In this document: one piece after another, positions 51,540 to 62,057 of the stretch | Layout of the letters: every line of letters starts with the position of its first letter | How positions within the stretch are numbered: position 1 is the stretch's first letter | DNA from: Amaricoccus sp047275745 | GTDB lineage: Bacteria; Pseudomonadota; Alphaproteobacteria; Rhodobacterales; Rhodobacteraceae | Direction of reading: 5' to 3' | Assembly: GCF_047275745.1 (NCBI RefSeq) | Contig: NZ_JBKQWU010000002.1 | Span: 186,001 to 250,000 of the forward strand | DNA length: 64,000 nucleotides | The notes under the pieces: model-generated | What the model was told of the DNA's origin: nothing | The model's database searches: none | What the model saw: only the letters and a program-made list of their open reading frames with translations | Made by a program: the position numbers and the translations under genes

Positions 51540-52162
51540 TCGCGCTCGACCTCCGGTCGAAAGCCTTCGGCGCACGGGAGGTTCTCGGGCCGATCTCGCT
51601 CGCGATCGCGCCGGGCGAGACGGTGGCCCTCACCGGTCCCTCGGGCGCGGGCAAGACGACCCTGCTCCGCATCCTGGCCGGGCTCGACCGCGCGTTCGAC
51701 GGTACGCTCACAGCGCCGGAACGGATCGCGATCGTGTTCCAGGAACCGACGCTGCTGCCCTGGCGCGATGCGCGGGCGAACATCCGGCTGACCACCGGGG
51801 TCGGCGCCGAGACGGCGGAACGGCTGCTCGGCGAGGTGGGGCTCCGGGGCCGGGGCGACGCCTACCCCGGCCAGCTTTCCCTGGGACAGCAGCGGCGGCT
51901 GGCGCTCGCCCGTGCGCTGGCGGCGGAGCCGGAACTGCTGCTGCTCGACGAGCCCTTCGTCTCGCTCGATCCGGCGCTGGTCGAGGAGATGCTGGAACTG
52001 ACCGCGCGGGCGCTGGCGCGACGGGAGACGGCGAGCGTCTTCGTGACCCACGCCCGCGCCGAGGCCGAACGGCTCGCCGACCGCGTCCTGACCCTCGGCG
52101 GCGACCCCGCCCGCGTCGTCTCCGAAGAAATCGTAGGCGAAACTTCGGCCCACCGCCCCTAG
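51524..52162 (+). CDS. ABC transporter ATPase of the NrtD/SsuB type
   Basis: 212 residues. Walker A is GPSGAGKT (residues 38-45), Walker B is LLLLDEPFVSLD and the H-loop is VFVTHARAEAERLADR. The ABC signature is LSLGQQRRLALARA, so the second Gly of LSGGQ is Leu. This substitution is tolerated in some importers. The ATG at 51524 overlaps the permease gene by 16 bases. It ends 11 bases before the convergent RluA-like gene's end. It powers the upstream permease. Confidence 0.9.
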   Translation: MAAPVIALDLRSKAFGAREVLGPISLAIAPGETVALTGPSGAGKTTLLRILAGLDRAFDGTLTAPERIAIVFQEPTLLPWRDARANIRLTTGVGAETAERLLGEVGLRGRGDAYPGQLSLGQQRRLALARALAAEPELLLLDEPFVSLDPALVEEMLELTARALARRETASVFVTHARAEAERLADRVLTLGGDPARVVSEEIVGETSAHRP

Positions 52163-52172
52163 GACTGCGCCC

Positions 52173-52874
52173 TCAGAACGGCACCGGCGAATCGAACTCG
52201 ACCGGCGCACCGCCCTCCGGATGCCGGAAGCCGATCCGGGCCGCGTGCAGCTGCAACCGGTTCGCCGCCGCCAGCGCCTCCGGCGGGGCATAGAATCGGT
52301 CGCCGAGGATCGGGTGGCCGAGGCTCAGAAGATGCACCCGCAGCTGATGGCTGCGCCCGGTCAGCGGGTGGAGTTCGACCCGGGTCGCCGCCGCCTCGCG
52401 TGCGAGCACGCGCCATTCGGTCAGCGCGGGCTTGCCGCGGTCGTGGCAGACCATCTGCAGCGGCCGGTTCGGCCAGTCGCAGATCAGCGGCAGGTCGATC
52501 CGCCCCTCCTCCTCCGCGATCCGCCCCGCGACGCGCGCGACATAGGTCTTCGACACCCGCCGCCGCTCGAACTGCATGCCCAGATGACGCTGCGCGCGCT
52601 TCGTCCGGGCGAAGACCATGAGGCCCGAGGTGTCGCCATCCAGCCGATGCACCAGAAGCGCCTCGGGATGATCGGCCCGGAGCCGCGCTTCGAGGCAGTC
52701 CTGGGGCCCCGGCGGCTTCGCCGGAACCGAGAGCAGCCCCGAGGGCTTGTCAACGACCAGAAGCGCCGCGTCGGCATGGACGAGGCGATAGGTCTCGCGC
52801 GGCGGCTCCGGCGGGCTGAGCGCGAAGCCGCTGGCGCGTCCCGGCGCCTCAGGGGAGGAGCGCGCCGGTGGCAT
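52173..52874 (-). CDS. rluA: RluA-family pseudouridine synthase without S4 domain
   Basis: 233 residues; catalytic signature VHRLDGDTSGLMVFARTKRA with the catalytic Asp. There is no S4 domain before it, as in RluA, which modifies 23S U746 and tRNA U32. RSHQLRVHLLSLGHPILGDR is the C-terminal motif. The ATG at 52874 is preceded by GAGGGG and overlaps the upstream amide-hydrolase gene by 26 bases. Assignment to RluA is based on the short, S4-free form and is moderate. Confidence 0.82.
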   Translation of the reverse strand: MPPARSSPEAPGRASGFALSPPEPPRETYRLVHADAALLVVDKPSGLLSVPAKPPGPQDCLEARLRADHPEALLVHRLDGDTSGLMVFARTKRAQRHLGMQFERRRVSKTYVARVAGRIAEEEGRIDLPLICDWPNRPLQMVCHDRGKPALTEWRVLAREAAATRVELHPLTGRSHQLRVHLLSLGHPILGDRFYAPPEALAAANRLQLHAARIGFRHPEGGAPVEFDSPVPF

Positions 52875-53946
52875 CCGTCCCCTCGGGATAGGGCAGGTCG
52901 GAGACCGCGACCGACCCCGGCTCGGTCGCGGCGAAGATCGCGTCGAGATCGAGCGTCGCATAGCCGGTGCGGTGCGCGTAGTCTGCGATCATCAGGCGGT
53001 TGTTGGTCAGATCCTTGAGCGCGGCCCACTGGGTGTAGTCCGACACCACCTGGTCGCCCACCTTGCTTTGCGCGACGCCCATCGGAATGTCGACCGTGTT
53101 CAGGATATGCGCGACGGCCTGAATCGCCTCCTCCCCGGTCTCGGGCTGCGAGATCGCCTGGCGCAGGAAGGCGGCGCGGATGAAGCGGGAGGGCGGCGTG
53201 TAATCGCCCGGCAGACCGCGAACGCCGCCGCCCTGCCCGAGCGCCGTCACATTCACATCGCCGATGGTCCGGCTCTGGACGCCCTCGGTCGAGAGATCGA
53301 GATAGTTGCGCGCGTTCAGGAGATGCCAGTCATAGGGCGGCGCGTTGGTCAGCACATGGGCGACATTGTCGTGAATCCGCAACTCCCCGCCCAGGTATTC
53401 GACCACGATCCCGTCGCCCGACCGGTCGGTGAAGATCATGTGCAGCGTCGGGGGCGTCGGCCCGGTCGGGAGCGACGGATCGGTCCAGAGCCTGATTTCC
53501 GGCAATGCCGCGCGCACCTCCGCGACGCTGCCCAGGGTCCCGAGCACCCAGGCCCCGAAGCCAAGGATCGAGACATAGGCGTCGTCCTCCGGCGTCACGG
53601 TCTGATATTCGGTGAAACCCGGCAGGAAGTTCCCGCTCACGCCGAGGCCGGCATCGTTCTGGCCCTCGACGATCGCGCCGCCCGGGATGATATCGGCGCT
53701 CACCCCCACGAAGGCATGCGTGGTCGTGACCTTGTGCTCCGGCAGGCCGAGGTCCGGGGGCGCGGTCAGCGTGAGCTCGGTCCCCTTCGGCACGCTCTTG
53801 AGCGTCCATTTCATGTCGAACGCCCATTCCATCGTGCGGCCCGCGATCACGGTGCGGTCGGCGGCGGTGATATCGACGGCGGTGCAGGCCAGGGCCTGAC
53901 CCGCCAGGGCGAGCAGGCCGAGGCTGGCGGCGAGCGTTCGTAGCAT
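52849..53946 (-). CDS. Ntn-type linear amide C-N hydrolase (choloylglycine-hydrolase-like)
   Basis: 365 residues. Signal peptide (MLRTLAASLGLLALAGQALA) cut just before Cys21, giving the N-terminal nucleophile of Ntn amidases: C-TAVDITAADRTVIAGRTM. The fold includes DDAYVSILGFGAWVLGTLGS and the later GVQSRTIGD segment. Periplasmic location is likely. The family hydrolyses bile-salt or penicillin amides, or acyl-homoserine lactones, in known cases; the substrate here cannot be chosen. It is the tail of the sugar operon, 62 bases after pgi, and overlaps rluA. Confidence 0.82.
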   Translation of the reverse strand: MLRTLAASLGLLALAGQALACTAVDITAADRTVIAGRTMEWAFDMKWTLKSVPKGTELTLTAPPDLGLPEHKVTTTHAFVGVSADIIPGGAIVEGQNDAGLGVSGNFLPGFTEYQTVTPEDDAYVSILGFGAWVLGTLGSVAEVRAALPEIRLWTDPSLPTGPTPPTLHMIFTDRSGDGIVVEYLGGELRIHDNVAHVLTNAPPYDWHLLNARNYLDLSTEGVQSRTIGDVNVTALGQGGGVRGLPGDYTPPSRFIRAAFLRQAISQPETGEEAIQAVAHILNTVDIPMGVAQSKVGDQVVSDYTQWAALKDLTNNRLMIADYAHRTGYATLDLDAIFAATEPGSVAVSDLPYPEGTDATGALLP

Positions 53947-54008
53947 CGGGCGTCTCCTTCGCACGTTCGTCATGCGATATACGACGACGACGCACGCGGG
54001 AGGAGCCG

Positions 54009-55610
54009 CTAGCCGCGGCCCGCGGCGAGAGAGCGCAGCAACCCGGCGGTGGAGCCGTCCTTGCCGGCGGCGTCCCCCTCGCCCTTCACGAGCGGCAGGA
54101 GCGCGGTGGCGAGTTCCTTGCCAAGCTCCACCCCCCACTGGTCGAAGGAGTTGATGTCCCAGATCACGCCCTCGACGAAGACCCGGTGCTCGTAGAGCGC
54201 CACGATCCGCCCGAGCGTATGGGGATCGAGCTTCGTATAGATGAGCGTGGTCGAGGGCCGGTTGCCCGGGAAGACCTTGTGCGGCGCGAGGGCCGGGTCC
54301 TTGACCGTCTTCTCGGCGGCTGCGAGATCGCGGCCGAGCATCAGCGCCTCCGACTGCGCGAGGCAGTTGGCGATCAGGAGCTGGTGATGCTCCGCGAGAT
54401 CCTTCTCGTGTCCATTCGCCGCCACCATGAACTCGCAGGGGATCACATTCGTGCCCTGGTGGATCAGCTGGTAGAAGGCGTGCTGTCCGTTGGTGCCCGG
54501 CTCGCCCCAGACGATCGGGCCGGTAGGACGTGCCACCGGATCGCCCGCGAGCGTGACGCCCTTGCCGTTCGATTCCATGTCAAGCTGCTGGAGATAGGCG
54601 GGCAGCCGGCTCAGCCGCTGGTCATAGGGTAGGACGGCGCGCGAGGCGTAGCCGAGCACGTCGCGGTGCCAGATACCGACGAGCGCGAGCAGGACGGGCA
54701 TGTTCTCCGCGAGCGGCGCCTCGACGAAATGCCGGTCCATCGCATGGGCGCCGGCGAGGAAGTCGAGGAAGTTCTCCGGGCCGACCGCGATCATCACCGG
54801 CAGGCCGACCGCGCCCCAGACGGAGTACCGCCCGCCGACCCAGTCCCAGAAGCCGAAGACGCGCGAGGAATCGATCCCGAAGGCCGCGGTCTTGTCGAGC
54901 GCGGTGGAGACGGCGGCGAAATGCTGGTCCGCCGCCGCCCCGAGGGTCTCGGCCGCCCAGGCCTTCGCGGTCCGGGCATTGGTCATCGTCTCGATCGTCG
55001 TGAAGGTCTTGGAGGCGACGATGAAGAGCGTGCGCGCCGGGTCGAGATCCTTCAGCACGTCATGGATATGCGCGCCATCGACGTTCGAGACGTAATGCGC
55101 GCGCGGCCCGTCGGCGTAGGGCGCGAGCGCGAGCGTCGCCATCACCGGGCCGAGGTCCGAGCCGCCGATGCCGATATTGACCACGTCGGTGAAGGGCCGC
55201 CCGTCGGAGGCCGCGATCGAGCCGTCGCGGACGCCGTTCGCGAAGGCGGCCATCCGGCCCAGCACCTCGTTGACGGCGGGCATCACATCCTCGCCGTCCA
55301 CCATCACCGGCGTATCGGAGCGGTTGCGGAGCGCGGTGTGCAGGACGGCGCGATCCTCGGTCAGGTTGATCTTGTCGCCCCGGAACATCGCATCGCGCTT
55401 CGCCGGAACCCCGCTCGCCTCGGCGAGTTCGAGCAGGCGGCTCAGCCCTTGGGCGTCGAGATTGACCTTCGAGAAATCGAGCAGCATGTCGCCGAGCGAC
55501 ACTGAGAATGTGCTGAACCGGTCCGGATCGCTCTCGAAGAGCGTTGTGATCCGGCGATCCCCCGCCTCGGCGCCCGCCTTGTCGAGCGCCTCCCAAATCT
55601 TCTCGACCAT
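54009..55610 (-). CDS. pgi: Glucose-6-phosphate isomerase
   Basis: 533 residues; interconverts glucose 6-phosphate and fructose 6-phosphate. Family motifs: VVNIGIGGSDLGPVMATLAL, SKTFTTIETMTNARTAKAW, and VWGAVGLPVMIAVGPENF. The C-terminal signature with catalytic Glu/His is FYQLIHQGTNVIPCEFMVAA. A good site (GGGGG) lies upstream of the ATG. It follows eda by 7 bases and belongs to the sugar operon. It lets fructose 6-phosphate from Frk enter the Zwf/Entner-Doudoroff route. Confidence 0.96.
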   Translation of the reverse strand: MVEKIWEALDKAGAEAGDRRITTLFESDPDRFSTFSVSLGDMLLDFSKVNLDAQGLSRLLELAEASGVPAKRDAMFRGDKINLTEDRAVLHTALRNRSDTPVMVDGEDVMPAVNEVLGRMAAFANGVRDGSIAASDGRPFTDVVNIGIGGSDLGPVMATLALAPYADGPRAHYVSNVDGAHIHDVLKDLDPARTLFIVASKTFTTIETMTNARTAKAWAAETLGAAADQHFAAVSTALDKTAAFGIDSSRVFGFWDWVGGRYSVWGAVGLPVMIAVGPENFLDFLAGAHAMDRHFVEAPLAENMPVLLALVGIWHRDVLGYASRAVLPYDQRLSRLPAYLQQLDMESNGKGVTLAGDPVARPTGPIVWGEPGTNGQHAFYQLIHQGTNVIPCEFMVAANGHEKDLAEHHQLLIANCLAQSEALMLGRDLAAAEKTVKDPALAPHKVFPGNRPSTTLIYTKLDPHTLGRIVALYEHRVFVEGVIWDINSFDQWGVELGKELATALLPLVKGEGDAAGKDGSTAGLLRSLAAGRG

Positions 55611-55617
55611 CTTGGGC

Positions 55618-56262
55618 TTACCCCCTGCTGAGCTTGCTCGCGTCGCTGGCCAGGGACTCGATCTCGTCCCACTTGCCGCCCGCCATCAGTTTCTTGTCCA
55701 CGACCCAGGAGCCGCCGACGCACATGACGTTCGGAAGCGACAGATAGTCGGGGGCGTTCGACAGGCTGATCCCGCCGGTCGGGCAGTAGTTCATCTGCGG
55801 CAGCGGGCCGCTGAACCCCTTGAGCGCCTTCGCGCCGCCGTTCACCTCGGCCGGGAAGAACTTCGCCACGTCATAGCCGCGCGCGAGCAGGCGCATCGCC
55901 TCCGAGATCGTCGCGGTCCCGGCGAGAAGCGGCAGTTCCTCCGCCTCGCAGGCCGCGAGCAGTTCGTCCGTCAGACCGGGCGAGACGCCGAATTTCGCCC
56001 CCGCCGCCTTCGCCGCCTTCACATCCGCGGGGCTGAGCAGCGTGCCGGCGCCGACCACGCCACCCTCGACATCGGCCATCGCCTTGATGACATCGAGCGC
56101 CACGGGCGTACGCAGCGTCACCTCGAGCACCGGGAGCCCGCCCGCCACCAGCGCCTTGGCGAGCGGCACGGCATGGTCGAGGTCGTCCACGACGATGACC
56201 GGGATCACCGGCGCGAGGCCGCAGATTTCCTTGGCATAGGCCGATGCGTCCTTCGGAGTCAT
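55618..56262 (-). CDS. eda: 2-dehydro-3-deoxyphosphogluconate aldolase
   Basis: 214 residues; splits KDPG to pyruvate and glyceraldehyde 3-phosphate, the last Entner-Doudoroff step. Schiff-base Lys is in YDVAKFFPAEVNGGAKALKG; the catalytic Glu is in LEVTLRTPVALDVIKAMADV. GVVGAGTLLSPADVKAAKAA and MNYCPTGGISLSNAPDYL complete the class I aldolase pattern. Located between the PPOX-like gene and pgi with gaps of 14 and 7 bases, so a single operon. Length and sequence are typical. Confidence 0.95.
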   Translation of the reverse strand: MTPKDASAYAKEICGLAPVIPVIVVDDLDHAVPLAKALVAGGLPVLEVTLRTPVALDVIKAMADVEGGVVGAGTLLSPADVKAAKAAGAKFGVSPGLTDELLAACEAEELPLLAGTATISEAMRLLARGYDVAKFFPAEVNGGAKALKGFSGPLPQMNYCPTGGISLSNAPDYLSLPNVMCVGGSWVVDKKLMAGGKWDEIESLASDASKLSRG

Positions 56263-56276
56263 GCGCCTTCCTTTCG

Positions 56277-56927
56277 TTACCAGAGTGTCTTGGCGGCGCG
56301 CTCGCGCCAGACCGCGTCATATTCGGCGCCGCCCTCGGCGCCCTTGCTCATCGCCGCCAGCATCTCGCCGGCGGTCGGGAGCCGTTCAGTCCTTGGCTCG
56401 GCCGGTTTCCAGAGGCCAGATCGCATGACCGCGCGGGCGCACTGGAAATAGACCTCCTCGACCGCGACCAGGATCACGCTGCGCGGCGCCTGCCCCTCGA
56501 CGGTAAAGCGCGCGAGGAGATCGGGCGCCACGGAGACGCGGCCCTTTCCGTTCACGCGGATCAGAATGTCCTCGTCGCGCACGAGGAACATGAGCGCGCA
56601 GCGTGGGTCTCGGATGAGGTTCCGGAGCGAATCGACGCGGTTGTTCCCACGCCGGTCGGGCAGCGCGAGCAGCCCGGGTTCGAGCACTGTCGCGACCGCG
56701 CCGCGATCACCGCGCGGTGAAACGTCGAGCCCTTCCGGCCCCGCGGTCGCGAGCGCGCAGAAGGGCGATGCGTCGATCCATGCCTGATATTCGGGGGTGA
56801 TCCTGTCGGCGACCTTGATGAGCGAGGTCGGGTTCGGCGCGCCGTAGATCGCCTCGAGCGCGCCGAGGCTCGTCACCTCGCCCTCTGGGTCAACACCGGG
56901 GCCGATCCCGTTTCCGTCCTCCGCCAT
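56277..56927 (-). CDS. PPOX-class FMN-dependent flavoprotein inside the ED operon
   Basis: 216 residues of the pyridoxamine 5'-phosphate oxidase fold, close to the MSMEG_1061-type group: FCALATAGPEGLDVSPRGDR (FMN site), LLALPDRRGNNRVDSLRNLI, and FLVRDEDILIRVNGKGRVSV. The C-terminal half has VYFQCARAVMRSGLWKPAEP, with a conserved Cys. Such proteins reduce or oxidise small molecules through FMN or F420; this one's substrate is unknown. Unusually, it sits between edd and eda with gaps of 13 and 14 bases, so it is co-expressed with Entner-Doudoroff genes. Ribosome site GGGGAAGG. Confidence 0.8.
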   Translation of the reverse strand: MAEDGNGIGPGVDPEGEVTSLGALEAIYGAPNPTSLIKVADRITPEYQAWIDASPFCALATAGPEGLDVSPRGDRGAVATVLEPGLLALPDRRGNNRVDSLRNLIRDPRCALMFLVRDEDILIRVNGKGRVSVAPDLLARFTVEGQAPRSVILVAVEEVYFQCARAVMRSGLWKPAEPRTERLPTAGEMLAAMSKGAEGGAEYDAVWRERAAKTLW

Positions 56928-56940
56928 CGCCACCTTCCCC

Positions 56941-58749
56941 TCAGAACAGCGGCGAGGCGCCCGCCTCGGCCGCGCCGACATTGGCGCGGAAGGCCGAGAA
57001 CAGGTCGCGCCCGGTGCCATGCTGGTTCTGCGAGAGATCCGGGCGGACCACCGGCCGGTCGAGCGCGCCCGGCGTCAGCACGTCGAGCTTGCCGGAGGCC
57101 GCGTCCACGCGAACGAGATCGCCATCGGCGATGCGGGCGAGCGGGCCGCCATCGAGCGCCTCCGGGCTCACATGGATCGCCGAGGGCACCTTGCCCGAGG
57201 CACCCGACATGCGCCCGTCGGTGACGAGCGCGACGCGGAGCCCCTTGTCCTGCAGGACCGCCAGGACCGGCGTCAGGCTGTGCAGTTCCGGCATCCCGTT
57301 CGCCTTCGGCCCCTGGAAGCGGACGACGACCACGGTATCGGTGGTGAACTCGCCGGCCTTGAAGGCGCGCTTCACGTCCTCCTGGTCGGCGAAAACCCGC
57401 GCCGGCGCCTCGATCACATGGCGCTCGGGAGCGACGGCGGAGACCTTCATGACGCCGGTGCCGAGATTGCCGCGCAGCCGCCGCACGCCGCCGGTGGGCT
57501 GGAACGGATCGGAGGCGGGGCGCAGGATCTTGTCGTTCAGCGTCTCGCCCGAGCCCTCAGCCCAGACCAGTTCGCCGTCGATCAGCTTCGGCTCCTGCGT
57601 GTAGCGCCCGAGCCCGTCGCCCGCGATCGTGCGCGTGTCGTCGTGGAGAAGCCCGGCCTCCAGCAACTCGCCGATCATGTAGCCGAGCCCCCCCGCCGCG
57701 TGGAAATGGTTCACATCGGCGAGCCCGTTCGGATAGACGCGCGCCATCAGCGGCGTGACATCGGAAATCTCCGCGAAATCCTCCCAGTCGAGGATGATAC
57801 CCGCCGCCCGCGCCATGGCGATCAGGTGGATGAGCAGGTTCGTCGAGCCGCCGGTGGCGTTCAAGCCCACGATCCCGTTTACGAAGGCCCGCTCGTCGAG
57901 CACGTCGCAGACCGGCGTGTACTGGTTGCCGAGCGCCGAGATCGCCATCGCCCGGCGCGCGCCCTCTACGGTCAGCGCGTCGCGGAGCGGCGTGTTCGGG
58001 TTGATGAAGGACGAACCCGGCAGGTGGAGCCCCATGAACTCCATCAGCATCTGGTTGGTGTTCGCCGTGCCGTAGAAGGTGCAGGTGCCCGGCCCGTGAT
58101 AGGAGGCCATCTCGGCCTCCATGAGCTTGTCGCGCCCGACCTCGCCGGTGGCGAACTGCTGGCGGACCTTGGACTTCTGGTCGTTCGGGATGCCGCTCGT
58201 CATCGGCCCGGCCGGCAGGAAGACCGCCGGCAGGTGCCCGAAGGTCGCGGCGGCGATCACGAGGCCCGGCACGATCTTGTCGCAGACGCCGAGATAGACG
58301 GTCGAGTCGAACACATCGTGGCTGAGCGCCACGGCGGAAGCCATGGCGATCACGTCGCGAGAGAAGAGCGAGAGCTCCATCCCCGCCTGGCCTTGCGTCA
58401 CGCCATCGCACATCGCCGGTACCCCGCCCGCGACCTGCGCCGTGCCGCCGGCCGCGCGCGCCGCCTGCCGGATCAGTTCGGGATACCGCTCATAGGGCTG
58501 ATGCGCCGAGAGCATGTCGTTGAAGGCGGTGATGATGCCGAGATTCCCGGCCGAGCCGGTGGCGAGCGCGGCCTTGTCGTCGCCCGGCATCGCGGCATAG
58601 GCGTGGGCCTGGTTGCCGCAGGTCAGATGGGCGCGTTTCGGCCCCTCGTCCCGCGCCCGCGCCATCCGGTCGAGATAGGGGCGGCGGACCGGCGCGGAGC
58701 GGTCAGTGATGCGCTGGGTGACGCGGGCGATGGTGGCGTGCAGAGACAT
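56941..58749 (-). CDS. edd: Phosphogluconate dehydratase
   Basis: 602 residues; dehydrates 6-phosphogluconate to KDPG, an iron-sulfur enzyme of the IlvD/Edd family. Cluster cysteines are in HLTCGNQAHAYAAM, PAMCDGVTQGQAGMEL and LGVCDKIVPGLVIAA. DGRMSGASGKVPSAIHVSPE is the C-terminal active-site segment. Length and motif set fit Edd rather than IlvD (which is about 560 residues). It follows pgl by a 95-base gap, the longest inside the zwf-pgi block, which may hold an internal promoter. Confidence 0.95.
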   Translation of the reverse strand: MSLHATIARVTQRITDRSAPVRRPYLDRMARARDEGPKRAHLTCGNQAHAYAAMPGDDKAALATGSAGNLGIITAFNDMLSAHQPYERYPELIRQAARAAGGTAQVAGGVPAMCDGVTQGQAGMELSLFSRDVIAMASAVALSHDVFDSTVYLGVCDKIVPGLVIAAATFGHLPAVFLPAGPMTSGIPNDQKSKVRQQFATGEVGRDKLMEAEMASYHGPGTCTFYGTANTNQMLMEFMGLHLPGSSFINPNTPLRDALTVEGARRAMAISALGNQYTPVCDVLDERAFVNGIVGLNATGGSTNLLIHLIAMARAAGIILDWEDFAEISDVTPLMARVYPNGLADVNHFHAAGGLGYMIGELLEAGLLHDDTRTIAGDGLGRYTQEPKLIDGELVWAEGSGETLNDKILRPASDPFQPTGGVRRLRGNLGTGVMKVSAVAPERHVIEAPARVFADQEDVKRAFKAGEFTTDTVVVVRFQGPKANGMPELHSLTPVLAVLQDKGLRVALVTDGRMSGASGKVPSAIHVSPEALDGGPLARIADGDLVRVDAASGKLDVLTPGALDRPVVRPDLSQNQHGTGRDLFSAFRANVGAAEAGASPLF

Positions 58750-58844
58750 GAGGCTCCCTCCTCCGGGTCGTCGGGGCTCCCGTCACCCGCCGCCGTTCCT
58801 TCGTGACGGCGTGCGGGCATGCGGCGCGAGGGCCGCGCGGGGCT

Positions 58845-59530
58845 TCAATCGGCATAGTGAACGGTAACGGGACAGGGCGCGTCGAGGATCGCGCGGATCG
58901 GCGCCTCGTCCGGCGAGCCGGGTTCGAGGGCGCGGTCGAGCGCCGCGAGCTTCTCGGCTCCCGTCAGGAGAATGTGGATGACGCCGGACCCCCGGAGCAC
59001 GGGGGCCGACAGGGTGACGCGCGCCTCCGGCTGGTCGGGCGGATGCACCTCGATCAGTTCCGGCGCGTCGGCGGCGAGCGCCTCGCCGAGCTCCGGCGCG
59101 TTCGGGAACAGCGAGGCGGTGTGCATGTCGGTACCCATGCCGAGCACCGTCACATCGAGCGGCAGCGCCTCCGCCACGCGCTCCCGGATCGCACCGATGA
59201 TGTAATCGGCGCCGACGGCGTGGAAATGCAGCAGGTTGGCCTCCGCCGCGGCGTTCCTGAACAGCGTCTCGCGCAGGAGACGCGTGTTCGAGCGCTCGCT
59301 GAACTCGGGCACCACCCGCTCGTCCGTCAGCATGACGGTGATCTCGGGCCAGTCCAGATCCGCTTCCGAGAGCGCGGAGAGGAACGGCCCCGGCGTCGTC
59401 CCGCCGGGCACGGCGAGCGAGGCGCGGCCCTTCGAGGCATGGGCGGCGCGCAGCTGGTCGGCCACGAGCTCGGCGAGCCCGCGCATCAGCGTGTCACGGT
59501 CCGGATAGACCTGGCGCGCGATCTCCTGGC

Positions 59531-59534
<4 letters not shown>
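58845..59534 (-). CDS. pgl: 6-phosphogluconolactonase
   Basis: 229 residues, DevB/SolH family. SLAVPGGTTPGPFLSALSEA and PEITVMLTDERVVPEFSERS with TRLLRETLF are the family motifs, and GMGTDMHTASLFPNAPELGE is the third. It hydrolyses the lactone made by Zwf. The ATG overlaps the zwf stop by 4 bases (59531-59534), so Zwf and Pgl are made together. Standard length. Confidence 0.93.
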
Positions 59535-60988
<1,454 letters not shown>

Positions 60989-60995
60989 AGCGATG

Positions 60996-61946
60996 CTATC
61001 CTTTCGCGGCCCGGGGAACGAGCAGATCCGCCGTGCGCGGCAGATCGGCCCCCCGCCGGGAGCAGGTAATGGCGGCCGCGCGCGCGGCATAGTCGAGAAG
61101 CTCCGCGAGCGCGGAACCATCGAGCCCTTCGAGGGCACCGAGCGCGCCCTCCTGAGTCTGGATCAACCGCGCGATCAGCGCGGCCTGGAATGTGTCGCCG
61201 GCGCCCACCGTGTCGATCACCGTGACCTTCGGCGGTTCGGCCGAGGCCGCGAGGCCGGAGCGGGTCCATCCGTGCGCGGCCTGCCCGCCGTCGGTGACGA
61301 CGACGAGGCGGATGCCGTCGGCGAGTCGCGCCTGCGCGAAACTCTCCGCCTTCATCCCGGGATGCAAGAGCTCAAGATCCTCCGCGCTGATCTTCAGGAG
61401 ATCCGCGTGCGGATAAAGCACACCGAGCCGCTCGCGCCAGACATCAACGTCCGGTTCGACATTTAGCCGCACGTTCGGATCGAGCGAGACGAGCCGGTCG
61501 GTCTGCGCGCGCGCGAGCCCGGCGAAGGCATCCGCCGTCGGAGGCGTCACCAGCGAATAGGAGCCGAAGTGGAGGCCCGTGACCTCGGGGCCGAGCTCGG
61601 GCAGGTCTTCGGGACGCACCCCGGTATCGGCCGAGCCGTTCTTGAAGAACTGGTAGGCGGCCACGCCCTCGGCGTCGAGCCCGACGAGGCTGATCGTCGT
61701 CGGGCGGCCGGTCTCTATCGCATAGTCGGTCGAGACCCCCTCGTCGCGCAGCACCCGGGTCAGGCGCTGGCCGAGAAGGTCGGTCGAAAGTCCGGTCAGG
61801 AGCCCCGAGTCCGAGCCGAGGCGGGTGATGCCGATCGCCACGTTGAAGGGCGATCCGCCGGCCCGCGCGGCGTAGGTGGCGGCCGCCGGCCCCTCGTCTT
61901 TTTCTAGGAAGAGGTCGAACAGCGCTTCGCCGCAAACAAGAAACAT
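60996..61946 (-). CDS. frk: PfkB-family sugar kinase, probable fructokinase
   Basis: 316 residues with the ribokinase/PfkB fold. N-terminal motif GGSPFNVAIGITRLGSDSGL, and C-terminal active-site motif DTVGAGDTFQAALIARLIQT with the catalytic Asp (GAGD). The position between an alpha-glucoside ABC gene and zwf suggests the sugar is fructose freed from sucrose or an isomer by AglA. The substrate is inferred from context; fructose 6-phosphate would then feed Pgi. Gap to zwf 7 bases. Confidence 0.85.
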   Translation of the reverse strand: MFLVCGEALFDLFLEKDEGPAAATYAARAGGSPFNVAIGITRLGSDSGLLTGLSTDLLGQRLTRVLRDEGVSTDYAIETGRPTTISLVGLDAEGVAAYQFFKNGSADTGVRPEDLPELGPEVTGLHFGSYSLVTPPTADAFAGLARAQTDRLVSLDPNVRLNVEPDVDVWRERLGVLYPHADLLKISAEDLELLHPGMKAESFAQARLADGIRLVVVTDGGQAAHGWTRSGLAASAEPPKVTVIDTVGAGDTFQAALIARLIQTQEGALGALEGLDGSALAELLDYAARAAAITCSRRGADLPRTADLLVPRAAKG

Positions 61947-62057
61947 CGTCTCAATCCCTGCTGGTCGCGGGCGTAGCCACCGGGGGGTGGAGCCAGCGCG
62001 AGGAAAGTCGCGGATGGCCCCTCCCCACGCAAGCGCAAACCGCCCCGCTCTCGGTCA

